Source: Bacillota bacterium (lineage in GTDB: Bacteria > Bacillota > Clostridia > Acetivibrionales > DTU013). Taken from it: a DNA stretch of 64,000 bases. Within the stretch, counting starts at the first letter, position 1, and the number at the start of each line of letters is the position of its first letter. The DNA is taken from contig JAEYOP010000040.1 in NCBI GenBank assembly GCA_023411575.1, positions 372,001 to 436,000 of the forward strand, given 5' to 3'. The notes under the pieces were generated by a model that searched no databases, was not told where the DNA came from, and saw only the letters and a list, made by a program, of their open reading frames with translations. Of the stretch, positions 24,810-34,123 are shown in pieces. The position numbers and the translations under genes are program-made.

Positions 24810-26192
24810 TTACCGCAGGGATTCCTTCTTCTGACAGAGCTTTCGGATAAGAACCATGCACGGTATCATTACCACCGGGAGCGATACGATCCAGGCAGCA
24901 ACATCGGTCATATAATACGCGTACTCCCCAATAAACCGCGGCAACAGCTGGACCATCGCCACGCGGGCGAACAACTGAAGGACGCCCGCGATTACCGGGT
25001 ATTCCGAATGGCCAAGCAGCTGTACCATCATCCGATACAGATACATGGGCGTCATGATGAACATCCCGGCTGTTATCACGCGCGTGAAGCGCAAAGCTGC
25101 ACCGTGCGCAAGCAAATATGCCTTTTCATTCTCAGCCGAAAGAAACCAGGAGAGGATCGTACCTCCGAACGCCCATACAGCCAGAACCATGAACAGTGTA
25201 ATCAGAATCGACGCGCCGACAAGCTTACGTGCGCCGTCGCGAACCCGTTCCGCCCTGCGCGCCCCCAGATTCTGGCCGACATACACGGACAGGCCTGTTT
25301 GAAGCGCCATTATGACCGCCTCAAGGAGACTGAAGATTTTCGTCCCGGCGGCAATGCCCGCTGTGAATTCCGAACCCAGCGCATTGATCTCCCTCTGCAC
25401 CATGTTGCCGCCAATGGCAATGATCACACTGTTTAATAGCATCGGCAGCCATAGCTTGGCGATTTCCTTCGCAAGCGCCGCCTGGGCGCGCCAGTCGATT
25501 GGCGCTGCCCGGCACGCGTCGGACCTGAAAAAGGCAAACAATATGATTGCGGCCGAAACGCACTGCGCGATGAGCGTCGCCACAGCCGTGCCGACAACCG
25601 ACCAGTGAAAAACGAGCACGAACAACAAAACCAGCCCGATATTCAGGATGGTCGAAACGGTCATGGCGTACGATGTCACCGTGCTGTTCCCGGCCGCCCG
25701 AAGCAGGGCTCCGACCAGATAGACGGCAGCAATCGGCGGTACGGACAGGATAAAAACGAAAAGAAATTGCCGGGCCTGATCATAGATGTTCGCCGGGACA
25801 TTCAGGTAATGGAGTATCTGATCCAATCCGACAAGCAGCACCGCGGTAAGCGCTACGCTGAGGCCGATACCGGTGATGAGCGCTCCTGTGACCACGGTGC
25901 GGAAGCCTTCCTGATCCTTCGCACCCTTGCGCATCGAGGCGACAATGCAGAACGCATTTGAACAATCCCTGCAGAGGGCTATGACCAGCCAGATGATCCA
26001 GCCGGTGCAGCCAATAGCTGCAAATGCATCCACACCGAGAACCTTTCCCACAACGGCTGCATCAACCATGGAATACGTTTGCTGGAACAGGTTTGCGAGG
26101 ATTAACGGTATGGAAAACCGGACCACCAGGCGGACGGGGCTGCCGGCCGTCATATCGATCTGTGGTATTTGCCGTAACCCGGTATATTTCAT
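24810..26192 (-). CDS. MATE family efflux transporter
   Basis: 460 aa, about twelve helices. Start at 26192 because it makes an ATGA overlap with the preceding gene's stop; a longer frame to 26282 runs inside that gene. Typical segments: SPVRLVVRFSIPLILANLFQQTYSMVDAAVVGKVLG in the first repeat and the second-repeat equivalent around residues 250-290 with LLNSVIIAIGGNMVQREINALG. It should export drugs or metabolites in exchange for Na+ or H+. Co-transcribed with the EamA transporter; its link to the sugar genes is only positional. Confidence 0.88.
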   Translation of the reverse strand: MKYTGLRQIPQIDMTAGSPVRLVVRFSIPLILANLFQQTYSMVDAAVVGKVLGVDAFAAIGCTGWIIWLVIALCRDCSNAFCIVASMRKGAKDQEGFRTVVTGALITGIGLSVALTAVLLVGLDQILHYLNVPANIYDQARQFLFVFILSVPPIAAVYLVGALLRAAGNSTVTSYAMTVSTILNIGLVLLFVLVFHWSVVGTAVATLIAQCVSAAIILFAFFRSDACRAAPIDWRAQAALAKEIAKLWLPMLLNSVIIAIGGNMVQREINALGSEFTAGIAAGTKIFSLLEAVIMALQTGLSVYVGQNLGARRAERVRDGARKLVGASILITLFMVLAVWAFGGTILSWFLSAENEKAYLLAHGAALRFTRVITAGMFIMTPMYLYRMMVQLLGHSEYPVIAGVLQLFARVAMVQLLPRFIGEYAYYMTDVAAWIVSLPVVMIPCMVLIRKLCQKKESLR

Positions 26193-27070
26193 ATGGAAGA
26201 TAGATCGCGCGCTGCATCCTGGCGCTTTTTCCGCCGGTCTCCAAGGCTGATCAGCAAGATTGCCGCCATGGAAAGAAGGCATCCGAAAAGCGTCGTTGCC
26301 GCAAACGCATAATGATACAACAGCGTACTGAAAACCATACTCGTAATCGGTTCCAGCAGCGAGAAAAAAGAGGCTTTCGTTGCACCGATGCGCTCAATCC
26401 CTGCAGCGAACAACAGAGCGGCCGCAAACGCGAGCACGCCGCAGAAGGCCAGTATGCCGATGCTTCTAGGCTCCATCTCATACTTTGACTGTTGAAAGAG
26501 CGCTGCTATGCCGCATATGAGCATACAACTGAGTGATATATAGAAGAGGCGGACGCCAAGCGGTTCGCGCTGCGCGCTGCCTTTATCCAGCATGATGATA
26601 TAAAATACATAGAAAAAGGCGGAGCAAAGCGCCAGCAGTATGCCACTCCTGGATCCGCTCAGGCTGTTTCCGGATATGAGGTACAAGCCTGCTATAGAGA
26701 ACACAATCGCCAGCAGATGTAATACCGTCAGGCGTTCCTTGAACAGCAGTACCATCGTCAGGCATACAATGGTCGGATACATAAAATGGATCACCGTCGC
26801 ACAGCCGACCGGGATGTATAGATAGGACATAGCCAGCAGCAGGCTCGTAACACCCATACCAATGCCGCCAATCAGTAGGAGCTGCAGTATATGCGTGCGC
26901 GGAATGCGGACGCTATATCCTTTCATCACGCACAGCAGCCATGAAAGAAGGAAAAACATCACCGAGCTGACCACCATCGTTTCGATCGGGGTCGCGCCGG
27001 CCTGCAAGGCATTCGCTCGAATACTTGGTTCGATGCCGTATAAAAGGGATGAGAGTATAACAAATAACAT
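26189..27070 (-). CDS. EamA/DMT family transporter
   Basis: 293 aa with ten transmembrane helices in two EamA repeats: the first around IRANALQAGATPIETMVVSS to ISGNSL, the second from SGILLALCSAFFYVFYIIML to SLLEPITSMVFSTLLYHY. Start at ATG 27070, with AAGGA 7 nt upstream. DMT proteins export or import small metabolites such as amino acids or nucleotide precursors; the substrate cannot be named. Its stop overlaps the MATE start. Confidence 0.85.
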   Translation of the reverse strand: MLFVILSSLLYGIEPSIRANALQAGATPIETMVVSSVMFFLLSWLLCVMKGYSVRIPRTHILQLLLIGGIGMGVTSLLLAMSYLYIPVGCATVIHFMYPTIVCLTMVLLFKERLTVLHLLAIVFSIAGLYLISGNSLSGSRSGILLALCSAFFYVFYIIMLDKGSAQREPLGVRLFYISLSCMLICGIAALFQQSKYEMEPRSIGILAFCGVLAFAAALLFAAGIERIGATKASFFSLLEPITSMVFSTLLYHYAFAATTLFGCLLSMAAILLISLGDRRKKRQDAARDLSSI

Positions 27071-27166
27071 AATACCGTCCTTCCGAAACAACTGCCGCCT
27101 ATCGCGGGTATAGTGCGATGGCGACAGCCGTTCCGGGATTTATTCCAGGTGTGATGAAAAAGAATG

Positions 27167-27979
27167 TCAGGCGTTTTTCTTGGCGAGAATTCTTTCATAA
27201 GCCTCGCGTGGGGTTTCGTTGTGAACGTTCGAATACCAATATTCGGTCAAATCCTCCGCAGTATAGTATTCAAACCATACATAGAAGACCTCTTTATCTG
27301 TTTTCGCCAGGAGCTTGTGATCCCTGCCGGCATAAATAAACGAGAAATCACCGGGGCGCTGCTCGTCCGTTTTGCCCTCCACATCAAGCACGAAGTCTGA
27401 GTCGCCAAGACAGTAGTTCCACTGGTGCACTTCCGGATGACCTTTCTCATCCGTGCCTGCGCCGACTGCACGCACTACGCCAACGGTGACATGACCGAGC
27501 TGCATGCCCTGCAATATGCTCCACGAGCGTGTGCCGGGCTTTTTACAGGCTTGATCGTATTGCACGGCGTCCGTATAAAGCTTGAAGAATGGCAGATGCC
27601 TGTGCCATTTTGCAAAGTTCGTCCGATCCCAATCGTTCATCGGGAAAACGCCCAGAATAAATTCAATATCCTCAACCGCGCCGACGGTATAGGTCATTTT
27701 ATCAAAATCGGGCACGAAGAATGCGGGTTCCTTCACATGGTAGGTCTCTTCAGCATAATGGATGTACGCGCGCTTTCCGTTGAAAGTGAGCAGCACGATC
27801 GCGTCTTTTTCCAGCTTCGGCTGAATTACACAGCCCGCCCTGAGATTGTACCGATAGAATTTGATGCCACAGTTCCGTATATCGGAAAAATCGGTGTCCA
27901 GCGGCAGTTCAGCCATGGCGATGCCGTCCGGGCCATACTTGATGTTCGCTTCCGCCTTGCTAACATATTGATACTGCAT
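27167..27979 (-). CDS. Double-cupin protein, paralogue 1
   Basis: 270 aa from ATG 27979 (GAGGTG 9 nt upstream). Two beta-barrel halves: the first ends around VKEPAFFVPDFDKMTYTVGA, the second contains KGHPEVHQWNYCLGDSDFVL and PGDFSFIYAGRDHKLLA, which fits the G(X)5-P/A-x-G-x-D-H second cupin motif, with the metal ligands His/Glu coming from GHPEVHQ. It is clearly homologous to the next gene upstream in the same positions. The family is unknown to me by name. Being beside a CUT1 sugar transporter, an isomerase or hydrolase step on an imported sugar acid is possible, but the sequence does not show the substrate. Confidence 0.7.
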   Translation of the reverse strand: MQYQYVSKAEANIKYGPDGIAMAELPLDTDFSDIRNCGIKFYRYNLRAGCVIQPKLEKDAIVLLTFNGKRAYIHYAEETYHVKEPAFFVPDFDKMTYTVGAVEDIEFILGVFPMNDWDRTNFAKWHRHLPFFKLYTDAVQYDQACKKPGTRSWSILQGMQLGHVTVGVVRAVGAGTDEKGHPEVHQWNYCLGDSDFVLDVEGKTDEQRPGDFSFIYAGRDHKLLAKTDKEVFYVWFEYYTAEDLTEYWYSNVHNETPREAYERILAKKNA

Positions 27980-27993
27980 AATGTACCCCACCT

Positions 27994-28737
27994 CTACTTC
28001 CCTCTTTTATTAGTATTGAACTCAATCCAGACATAATGGACTTCCTTGCCGGCTCCGGCATAGAGAGAATGATCGGGGCCTGCGGGGATATAATCCCAAT
28101 CGCCCGCTTTTCGGTCGCAGCGCTCTGCGTCGTCGCCGGAGCCAACCGTCATCTGATAGTCCGAACAGCCGACGGCATAATTCCACTGATCCACTTCCGG
28201 ATGGCCTTTTTCAATCGTTCCGCCACAGTTGCCTCCCTGGCAAATGCCGCAGGTGATTCTTCCGAGCCGGTCGAACTCGCCGAACAAGACCGTTCTGGAA
28301 ATCGTACCGGCCGTCTTGCAGTCCTGATCATACCGGTCGCACTGGGTCTCCGTCCTGAAGAAAGGCAGGTGCAGCGATGCCGAAGCGGTCATTTCACGGT
28401 CGTGGGAATCCATGTTCGCCACGAATTGAACGAATTCAAGATCGGTGATTGCCTGTATGGCATAGGGCATCTTGTCGTAGTTGGGTGCGTAGAAGCAAAC
28501 CATATCCAGCTCACGAACCGCCTCATCATCACGCAGAATGCCAGTCCCTTTCCCGCCGAAGACATAAAATACGCTATCGTCGGCAAGAAGCTTGGGCGTC
28601 AGGCGGCTTCCGGCTTTCATGTAATACTTGTAGGCCCTAACCTCCTTATGGGTGCCCGGAAGAAGTTCAATGACGTCAATTCCATTTTGGTCATAGTGAC
28701 GTACATGACCTGCATCGTAAAATAAGTGTGCAATCAT
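27994..28737 (-). CDS. Double-cupin protein, paralogue 2
   Basis: 247 aa. Same layout as its neighbour: IDVIELLPGTHKEVRAYKYY and SVFYVFGGKGTGILR in the first barrel, GHPEVDQWNYAVGCSDYQM and AGDWDYIPAGPDHSLYAG in the second, ending with EVHYVWIEFNTN. The second barrel's PxGxDH fits a cupin metal site. It lies 14 nt before paralogue 1, so the two are co-translated and might form a heteromer. It has extra cysteines (CGICQGGNCGG) that paralogue 1 lacks, suggesting diverged roles. AAAGGA before the ATG supports the start. Confidence 0.7.
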   Translation of the reverse strand: MIAHLFYDAGHVRHYDQNGIDVIELLPGTHKEVRAYKYYMKAGSRLTPKLLADDSVFYVFGGKGTGILRDDEAVRELDMVCFYAPNYDKMPYAIQAITDLEFVQFVANMDSHDREMTASASLHLPFFRTETQCDRYDQDCKTAGTISRTVLFGEFDRLGRITCGICQGGNCGGTIEKGHPEVDQWNYAVGCSDYQMTVGSGDDAERCDRKAGDWDYIPAGPDHSLYAGAGKEVHYVWIEFNTNKRGK

Positions 28738-28816
28738 ATCGTTTTTATCCTTTCTTTACGCGCAATGTCCGATGAATCATCGGACACTGCGCTTTAGTTC
28801 ACGAATTCCGAGAAAC

Positions 28817-30187
28817 TTAGTTGTATTTTCCTGCGGCGTAGTCCTTGAATATCTCTGTATACCTTTGCGCGAATGCATCCCGTTTCAGATCACCTGCAAC
28901 GAACCTTGCCCACGCTTCCTGCAAATCGGGGACGATCTCTACCGGCATATACTCATACATGGACTCCGATGCGCGACCTTCCTTCATGAGATTCACGACG
29001 TCCGTCGCCAGCTTCGGCAGCTTATCGGAGAGCTTAAGCGACGCGATGGCCGTCGGGCTGCCCATGCGCTCCTGATGCCACACACGTGCTTCCTCGGAGG
29101 ATACGATGAAGGTCAGGAATTCCTTGGCCGCTTTAACACGGGCGGGATCATCGCTTTTTGTGGCGGACGCGGCAATCGTTTGAATCTGCAGCCTGTTCTC
29201 GCTGGCAACGTTCGAGCAGGGCAGCACATCCTGCTTGACATAGTCGAGCAGCGCAGGGTTTTTGCTCTGAATGTTCGGGGTTTCCCACGAGCCTTCGCCG
29301 ACCAGCATCGCGCACTCTTCAAGGAAGAACGCATTGCGGCAGGTCCACTTGTCGGTTGCGGTCGCACCCTCCTGCGCATACTGAATCAGGATCGCATACG
29401 TATCCATAAAATCGTTCCATTCCTTATCCTTGGCAAGATCAATATCCTTACCGGCCAGCATATTGCTGAGGAACTCCTTGCCCTGGCCTTCCTTATTGCC
29501 AAGCCAGGTCGGTCCGACCCAGTTGAACAGATTCAGGTAGGTTTCGGACCACTGGTGCATAAACGGCTTGATGCCCGCCTTGGTGAGATCCTCGCAGAGC
29601 TTTGCAAGCTCGTCCCTCGTCTGCGGCGTATGATCCCAGCCAGCCTTCTTGAGCAGGTTCATATTGTACATGATACCCGTTCCTTCCACATAAATCGGCA
29701 TGATAATCATCCCTTGATCTGTGGTGCCCAGGGCTATTTGATCCTTAGTAAGCAGATTGTACGCTTCGCAGTCCGTGCTCAGGTCTGCGCAATACTGGAA
29801 CCATTCCTGATTCAGTATGCCGTAGCTCAGAGAGATTAAGTCCGGCAGCTGTCCCGCGGACAGGGAAGACTTGAGAAGATCGTTATACTTGTCGCTGCTC
29901 GGGAATGTCGCCTCGATGCTGCCAATCTCCGGATGCTTCTCCTTGTAAGCTGTAATCAGAGCATCAAAGTTATCCGTCCACTGTCCGAGGGGAAACATCA
30001 GCCTCAGGTTGATGGGTCCGGCTGCGCCGGGTTTTGCTGCGGCGTCGCCGCCCCCGGGGTTACTGCCGGTTGCCTGGGTGGTTGCCGAAGTATTGTTCTC
30101 CTTTGTCCCGGATGCGCACCCCATAATGCTGAACAGCATAACCAGCGCCAACAAAATAACGAGGGGGATTCTCATGCACTTTCTCAT
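28817..30187 (-). CDS. Extracellular solute-binding lipoprotein, family 1 (carbohydrate ABC transporter)
   Basis: 456 aa. Signal peptide with a lipobox-like SIMGC, then an Asn/Thr/Gly linker and a family-1 solute-binding fold: LMFPLGQWTDNFDALITAYK, IEATFPSSDKYNDLLKSSLSAG, LPDLISLSYG, and the later AAKEFLTFIVSSEEA segment. Aromatic residues line the middle part as in oligosaccharide binders. The start has AAGGAG 7 nt upstream. It delivers a sugar or sugar acid to the two permeases that precede it in the operon. No ATPase (MsmX-type) is encoded here, as usual for CUT1 systems that share one. Confidence 0.9.
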   Translation of the reverse strand: MRKCMRIPLVILLALVMLFSIMGCASGTKENNTSATTQATGSNPGGGDAAAKPGAAGPINLRLMFPLGQWTDNFDALITAYKEKHPEIGSIEATFPSSDKYNDLLKSSLSAGQLPDLISLSYGILNQEWFQYCADLSTDCEAYNLLTKDQIALGTTDQGMIIMPIYVEGTGIMYNMNLLKKAGWDHTPQTRDELAKLCEDLTKAGIKPFMHQWSETYLNLFNWVGPTWLGNKEGQGKEFLSNMLAGKDIDLAKDKEWNDFMDTYAILIQYAQEGATATDKWTCRNAFFLEECAMLVGEGSWETPNIQSKNPALLDYVKQDVLPCSNVASENRLQIQTIAASATKSDDPARVKAAKEFLTFIVSSEEARVWHQERMGSPTAIASLKLSDKLPKLATDVVNLMKEGRASESMYEYMPVEIVPDLQEAWARFVAGDLKRDAFAQRYTEIFKDYAAGKYN

Positions 30188-30243
30188 ACTAAAACTCCTT
30201 TCAATATTATATATTGGGTTTCATTGTGCCCGAAATCTGTGTG

Positions 30244-31074
30244 CTATCCCTTGACGGATCCGGCCGTAACGCCTTCCAGAACTTGCTTCTGGGCAATAAT
30301 AAAGAATATGAACATCGGCAGGATCGACAAGGTAACCGCAGCAACCGCCGTATCCCAGGAGAAGAACGCTTCGTTGAACAGCGACATCATAGCGATCTGG
30401 ATAGTGCGTTGCGCGCTTTTTGTCAAAATAAACTGGGTCATCAAATAATCATTCCAGTATGTGAGCACGTTGAGGGAAACAATGGTGAACATGATTCCCT
30501 TGGTCAGAGGGAAAATGATCCTCCAATACAGTGAGAAAGATCTGCATCCGTCGATGGTCGCGGCCTCCTCAATCTCAAAAGGGATCGTCTTTACCGCGCC
30601 TGTTACCAGGAACATGGACATGGGCATGGAAAACGCCCAGAAGCTGATGATGACTCCGGATAGACGATTGCCCATCCCCAGCAGGCCGATCATCTTCGCA
30701 AAAGTAATCATAATGCACTGAAACGGGACGCACATGCCTGCCAGGATAAGAAAGTTCCATGTCCGTGTAAACCAGTTTTTGTGGCGCGCGATCCAGTATC
30801 CTGTCATGCCCGTAAAAACGACACATCCGAGCGCCGAGAACACCGTGATGATCAGCGTGTTCAGGAACACCCTCGAAAAGTTGAGCCGTACCCACGCCTC
30901 CCCGAAATTATGCAGTGTAGGCCGAACCGGCCACGCGGAGATGTTCGCGGCAATCTCCGGAAAGGGCTTGAAGGAATTCAGCACAGTGAAGTAGAGCGGT
31001 ACAACGACAATCAGCGAGCTGATTGCGATCAAAACCAGGCGCAGAGCCGTATCGATTTTGTCATTTCGATTCAT
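30244..31074 (-). CDS. Carbohydrate ABC transporter permease (CUT1, MalG-like)
   Basis: 276 aa, six transmembrane helices with the N-terminal YFTVLNSFKPFPEI segment and the EAA loop EIEEAATIDGCRSFSLYWRIIFPLTKG that docks the ATPase. It starts immediately after the stop of the companion permease. The end is KQVLEGVTAGSVKG, the usual MalG-type tail. Confidence 0.92.
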   Translation of the reverse strand: MNRNDKIDTALRLVLIAISSLIVVVPLYFTVLNSFKPFPEIAANISAWPVRPTLHNFGEAWVRLNFSRVFLNTLIITVFSALGCVVFTGMTGYWIARHKNWFTRTWNFLILAGMCVPFQCIMITFAKMIGLLGMGNRLSGVIISFWAFSMPMSMFLVTGAVKTIPFEIEEAATIDGCRSFSLYWRIIFPLTKGIMFTIVSLNVLTYWNDYLMTQFILTKSAQRTIQIAMMSLFNEAFFSWDTAVAAVTLSILPMFIFFIIAQKQVLEGVTAGSVKG

Positions 31075-31986
31075 TTATAATTCAACCTCCTTCCTGGACG
31101 TCAGCTTGATCTGCATAAAGGATATAATAATGAGTACGGCCACAAAAACGATGGCCTTTGCCGCTCCGAACGCCATCTGGTTGCTCCTGAACGCCGATAT
31201 GTAGATATTCATTGTCACAGCCTCCGATGTACGGTACGGATTGCCGTTCGTCAGGGAGAGGTTCGTGTCATATAGCAGCATGGCCCAGTTGATCGCGATA
31301 AAGAGACACCGTGTAATCGATGGCCACAGCATCGGGATGGATACCTTCCTAAGCACCTGCCACTTCGTTGCGCCGTCTATCGCGGCGGCCTCGTAAAAGC
31401 TGCCGGGGATCGCGGAAAACCCGGCGCCGTAGATAATCATCAAATAACCGGACAGCGTCCACGTCATCACGATCACCAGCGCCCAGAAGGACGACTCCGG
31501 CGTAGTGAACCATTTTTGAGAGAACCAGCTCAAACCGCTCCAATTGCCGAACTGAACGAATACGTTCTGAAAGATAAAGCGCCACAGGAATCCGAGCACC
31601 ACACCGCCGATAATACGCGGCACATAAATCAGCGCGCGCCAGAAATTACGGAAGGGAATATCTTTTGACAGGATGTATGCCCAGAAAAACGCTATAAAAT
31701 TAGAGAAGACGACCACGCAAACGGAGAAATTGATAGTAAATATAAACGAGGTTATATACCGCTTGTCCTCAAAAGTGCGCAAATAATTCCTGAAACCGAC
31801 CAAAGAAAAGGTCCGGTCGATGCCGTTCCAGTCTGTAAACGTATAGAAAAACTCGCTGATCAGCGGGATTAGGAAAAGCACCGTGAATATGACGATCGAA
31901 GGACCCATAAAAAGCGCGTAATCAAATAAATTTCTTCTATTGATGCCAGATAACTTCAAAGGCGGATGGCTTTCTTCTCTTTTCAT
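31075..31986 (-). CDS. Carbohydrate ABC transporter permease (CUT1, MalF-like)
   Basis: 303 aa from ATG 31986 with GGAAGCGG upstream. Six transmembrane helices, with the EAA loop EAAAIDGATKWQVLRKVSIPML; the N-terminal part has LFDYALFMGPSIVIFTVLFL. It is the first gene of the transporter operon, followed directly by the MalG-like permease and the binding protein. Regulation is probably by the YesM/YesN pair at the other end of this block. Confidence 0.92.
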   Translation of the reverse strand: MKREESHPPLKLSGINRRNLFDYALFMGPSIVIFTVLFLIPLISEFFYTFTDWNGIDRTFSLVGFRNYLRTFEDKRYITSFIFTINFSVCVVVFSNFIAFFWAYILSKDIPFRNFWRALIYVPRIIGGVVLGFLWRFIFQNVFVQFGNWSGLSWFSQKWFTTPESSFWALVIVMTWTLSGYLMIIYGAGFSAIPGSFYEAAAIDGATKWQVLRKVSIPMLWPSITRCLFIAINWAMLLYDTNLSLTNGNPYRTSEAVTMNIYISAFRSNQMAFGAAKAIVFVAVLIIISFMQIKLTSRKEVEL

Positions 31987-32477
31987 GAAACACCGCTTCC
32001 AAATATAAGTTTTTTTGTGCGAAACGAGCATTTATCTTGATGCATCTGTAACAAGTATATTGTTTTACCTGCATAGGGTAAACATACGATTTTTACCCGT
32101 TGGTTAACAATATTGACCTCCTCACAGACATGCCCTAATGGCTTTTGGGAAGAGGAAATCTTCCAATTGTTTTCTTTTCTCAACAACATGCATGAAAGTC
32201 TGATACAGACAAGAATTAATCCATTTTCTGATGGCATTGGCTTTTTTACGCCCATATTTTACAGAATTCAAGTAGAGAGGGATAAAAGTTTCGGTCAACA
32301 AACTATAAAAGCAGCACCAAGATGTGCAGGACCGGCGAATGAGATAAGCTAATGTTGTTTCCTCACTTCCTCATAAACGGCTGGAATCCGGCCAGCATTG
32401 ATACACAGGAATTCTATAGTGAAAGTTTGGATTCCGGACATGGCTCATCTATTAGAGTAATTATTCTCCAGAAATTT
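31987..32477. other. About 490 bp without a gene; dyad upstream of ABC operon
   Basis: A long upstream region of the permease operon. It has a perfect dyad TTTACC-N7-GGTAAA at 32064-32082 and the related TTTTTACCCG at about 32091-32100, which could be regulator sites. Short open frames on both strands lack ribosome binding sites and are not called. The 3' half is A+T-rich and belongs to the following island. Confidence 0.4.
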
Positions 32478-32506
32478 TTTACTTTTGCTGCATTTTTTGC
32501 TATAAT
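32478..32506 (+). promoter_or_regulatory. Promoter of ATP-grasp/YkgJ operon
   Basis: TTTACT (32478-32483), 17 bp, then a perfect TATAAT (32501-32506). The 21-bp operator follows about 14 bp downstream, where a bound protein would block initiation or elongation. Confidence 0.7.
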
Positions 32507-32519
32507 TATTTTTAAACAC

Positions 32520-32540
32520 AGGATAATTTGTAGTTATCCT
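32520..32540 (+). promoter_or_regulatory. Operator dyad shared with STAND gene, copy 1
   Basis: Perfect dyad AGGATAA-N7-TTATCCT just downstream of the -10 box. The 21 bases at 32518-32538 recur exactly, in inverted orientation, at 36648-36668 upstream of the convergent ATPase gene, so both units probably answer to one regulator. Confidence 0.65.
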
Positions 32541-32556
32541 TTATTTGGGGGTTGGA

Positions 32557-33636
32557 TTGAAATTGAATGCAAAAAATTTTGCGATATTACAAACTCTAAT
32601 TTGTAGGGCAAAACATCTCGCTACTAACTATGAAATCATCCTGCTAACCAACAGCAAAGAAAAAACAAGTAATATAAGTGACTATACCGGATACTCCGTA
32701 ACATCCGAGTTCTTTACAGGTGAAGAGCAATCAATGATTTGCACGTCTTTAGATCATATGGGATTTCATGTGCGACAGTTTTTCAATGAGGAAGATTTTA
32801 TCAGGTTCGTCGCGATGACACAAGAGGATTTATCCCGAAAAATCGTGATCAACTCTGCCCAAAAAGGTACAAAAATTGGACGCAAGTCTTTAATCCCGGC
32901 GTTATGCGATCTGTATAATATTCCTCATACTGGGTCTAACCCTTACATAGTTAGCCTATGCCGAGATAAATATCGTAGTAGTTCCATTTTAAAGCAGAAT
33001 GGGGTACAGACGCCCCGTTCTTGGCTGTATCAACCTGGAACAGGCTGGCTTGGCAACTCTTCCTTTCCCTCACAAGGTCGTTTTATAGTAAAACCGAATT
33101 ATGAAGCAGCAAGTATCGGTATTGATGCGTCGAATATTTGTTTGGCGGGCAGTGATTTGTCTCAAAAGGTGGCCGAAGTATCTTCAAATTATCGGCAGGA
33201 GGTCCTGGTAGAGGAATTTATCCCAGGCTATGAGGTTGAAGTCCCAGTTATCTTTACAGAGAAACCACTGACATTTTTCCCAGTTGGAATCAAATTAGAT
33301 GGCTCCCGTAAAATGGGAGATCGCATATTGGACTATCACTTACGTGATGTAGATGCGTACGAATACTTTGACTTCTGCGAAGAACAGCCACATGTGGCAA
33401 AAAAAGTGACAGATATTGCTGAGCAGATCGCTAGACTTTTAAGTATAAACGGATTTGGACGGATAGATTTTCGTATTATGGAGAATGGAGATATCTATAC
33501 AACAGATATTGCTACTAACCCACATTATACAGAAAAGAGCAGTTATGAATTCTTGTTCTACCAGTTAGGATTTACTTATGATGACTTGATTGCCTGTCTG
33601 ATTGCATCCTCTATTGCAGGAGGTGTTGAATCATGA
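32557..33636 (+). CDS. ATP-grasp ligase, D-Ala-D-Ala ligase-like
   Basis: About 359 aa; TTG codons at 32545, 32557 and 32563 are all possible starts and GGGGG at 32547-32551 favours the latter two. The C-terminal two-thirds is an ATP-grasp fold: CRDKYRSSSILKQNGVQTPRSW (lid entry), RFIVKPNYEAASIGI (ATP-binding Lys), EVLVEEFIPGYEVEVPV, GFGRIDFRIMENGDIYTTDI with the Mg-binding acidic residues, and ATNPHYTEKSSYEFL. This is the DdlA/B arrangement, but the N-terminus lacks the usual Ddl GGxS-type segment. It probably joins an amino or carboxy acid to another through an acyl phosphate. The neighbouring YkgJ-like gene overlaps its stop by 4 nt. Base composition is A+T-rich, unlike the flanks. Confidence 0.82.
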   Translation: MKLNAKNFAILQTLICRAKHLATNYEIILLTNSKEKTSNISDYTGYSVTSEFFTGEEQSMICTSLDHMGFHVRQFFNEEDFIRFVAMTQEDLSRKIVINSAQKGTKIGRKSLIPALCDLYNIPHTGSNPYIVSLCRDKYRSSSILKQNGVQTPRSWLYQPGTGWLGNSSFPSQGRFIVKPNYEAASIGIDASNICLAGSDLSQKVAEVSSNYRQEVLVEEFIPGYEVEVPVIFTEKPLTFFPVGIKLDGSRKMGDRILDYHLRDVDAYEYFDFCEEQPHVAKKVTDIAEQIARLLSINGFGRIDFRIMENGDIYTTDIATNPHYTEKSSYEFLFYQLGFTYDDLIACLIASSIAGGVES

Positions 33637-34121
33637 TTGGTGCAATTTTGAGTCGTGCTATATGTGCCCAATGCAAGGTATGCTGTAGATATACGGATGA
33701 TGATGTGTGGGATGCCCCAGGTTTTACACAAACGGAATTAACAAGAGTATTGGAATTTATTAATGATGCTGTATATAATAATAGTCGTGGACTTTTTTTC
33801 TTGCATATGCCAAAAGACGGAAATGGCGAGTATACCTGTCCTTTGCTAAGGGATACAGGGTGTCTGCTAGGTGACAATAAGCCCTTTAAGTGTGCCATCT
33901 GGCCACTCTATGTAGTAAATTATAATGAAAATCTGGCACTTGTTGTTTCTAGCGAATGCCCATCTGTCTATCAGTTACAAAATCAAGATATTATAAACCA
34001 GCTCGGCGAAACAATATCGCATATTTACAAAATTGTTCTGAGGTTTCCAGAATTAATAGAACCATTCCGCCCACAATTCCGTATAATCTGCCTTTTGGGA
34101 ACATTATCCACCCGGCCGTAG
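33633..34121 (+). CDS. YkgJ family cysteine-cluster protein
   Basis: 162 aa starting with an ATGA overlap. Near the N-terminus ICAQCKVCCRY (CxxCxxCC) and, about 60 residues later, YTCPLLRDTGCLLGDNKPFKCAIWP place the cysteines in the CxCxxCC / C-x(n)-C-x(n)-C pattern of YkgJ (UPF0153), thought to bind zinc or an Fe-S cluster. A single SSECPSVYQ cysteine follows. Function unknown in the family. Coupled to the ATP-grasp enzyme, it may modify or chaperone the same substrate. Its stop is 2 bp from the stop of the convergent ATPase gene. Confidence 0.8.
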   Translation: MIGAILSRAICAQCKVCCRYTDDDVWDAPGFTQTELTRVLEFINDAVYNNSRGLFFLHMPKDGNGEYTCPLLRDTGCLLGDNKPFKCAIWPLYVVNYNENLALVVSSECPSVYQLQNQDIINQLGETISHIYKIVLRFPELIEPFRPQFRIICLLGTLSTRP

Positions 34122-34123
34122 CT

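Noticed and set aside
32352..32606. Possible short peptide gene before the ATP-grasp enzyme (precursor candidate)
   Set aside because: Its ATG has no ribosome binding site and the frame runs across the -35, -10 and operator into the ATP-grasp gene.
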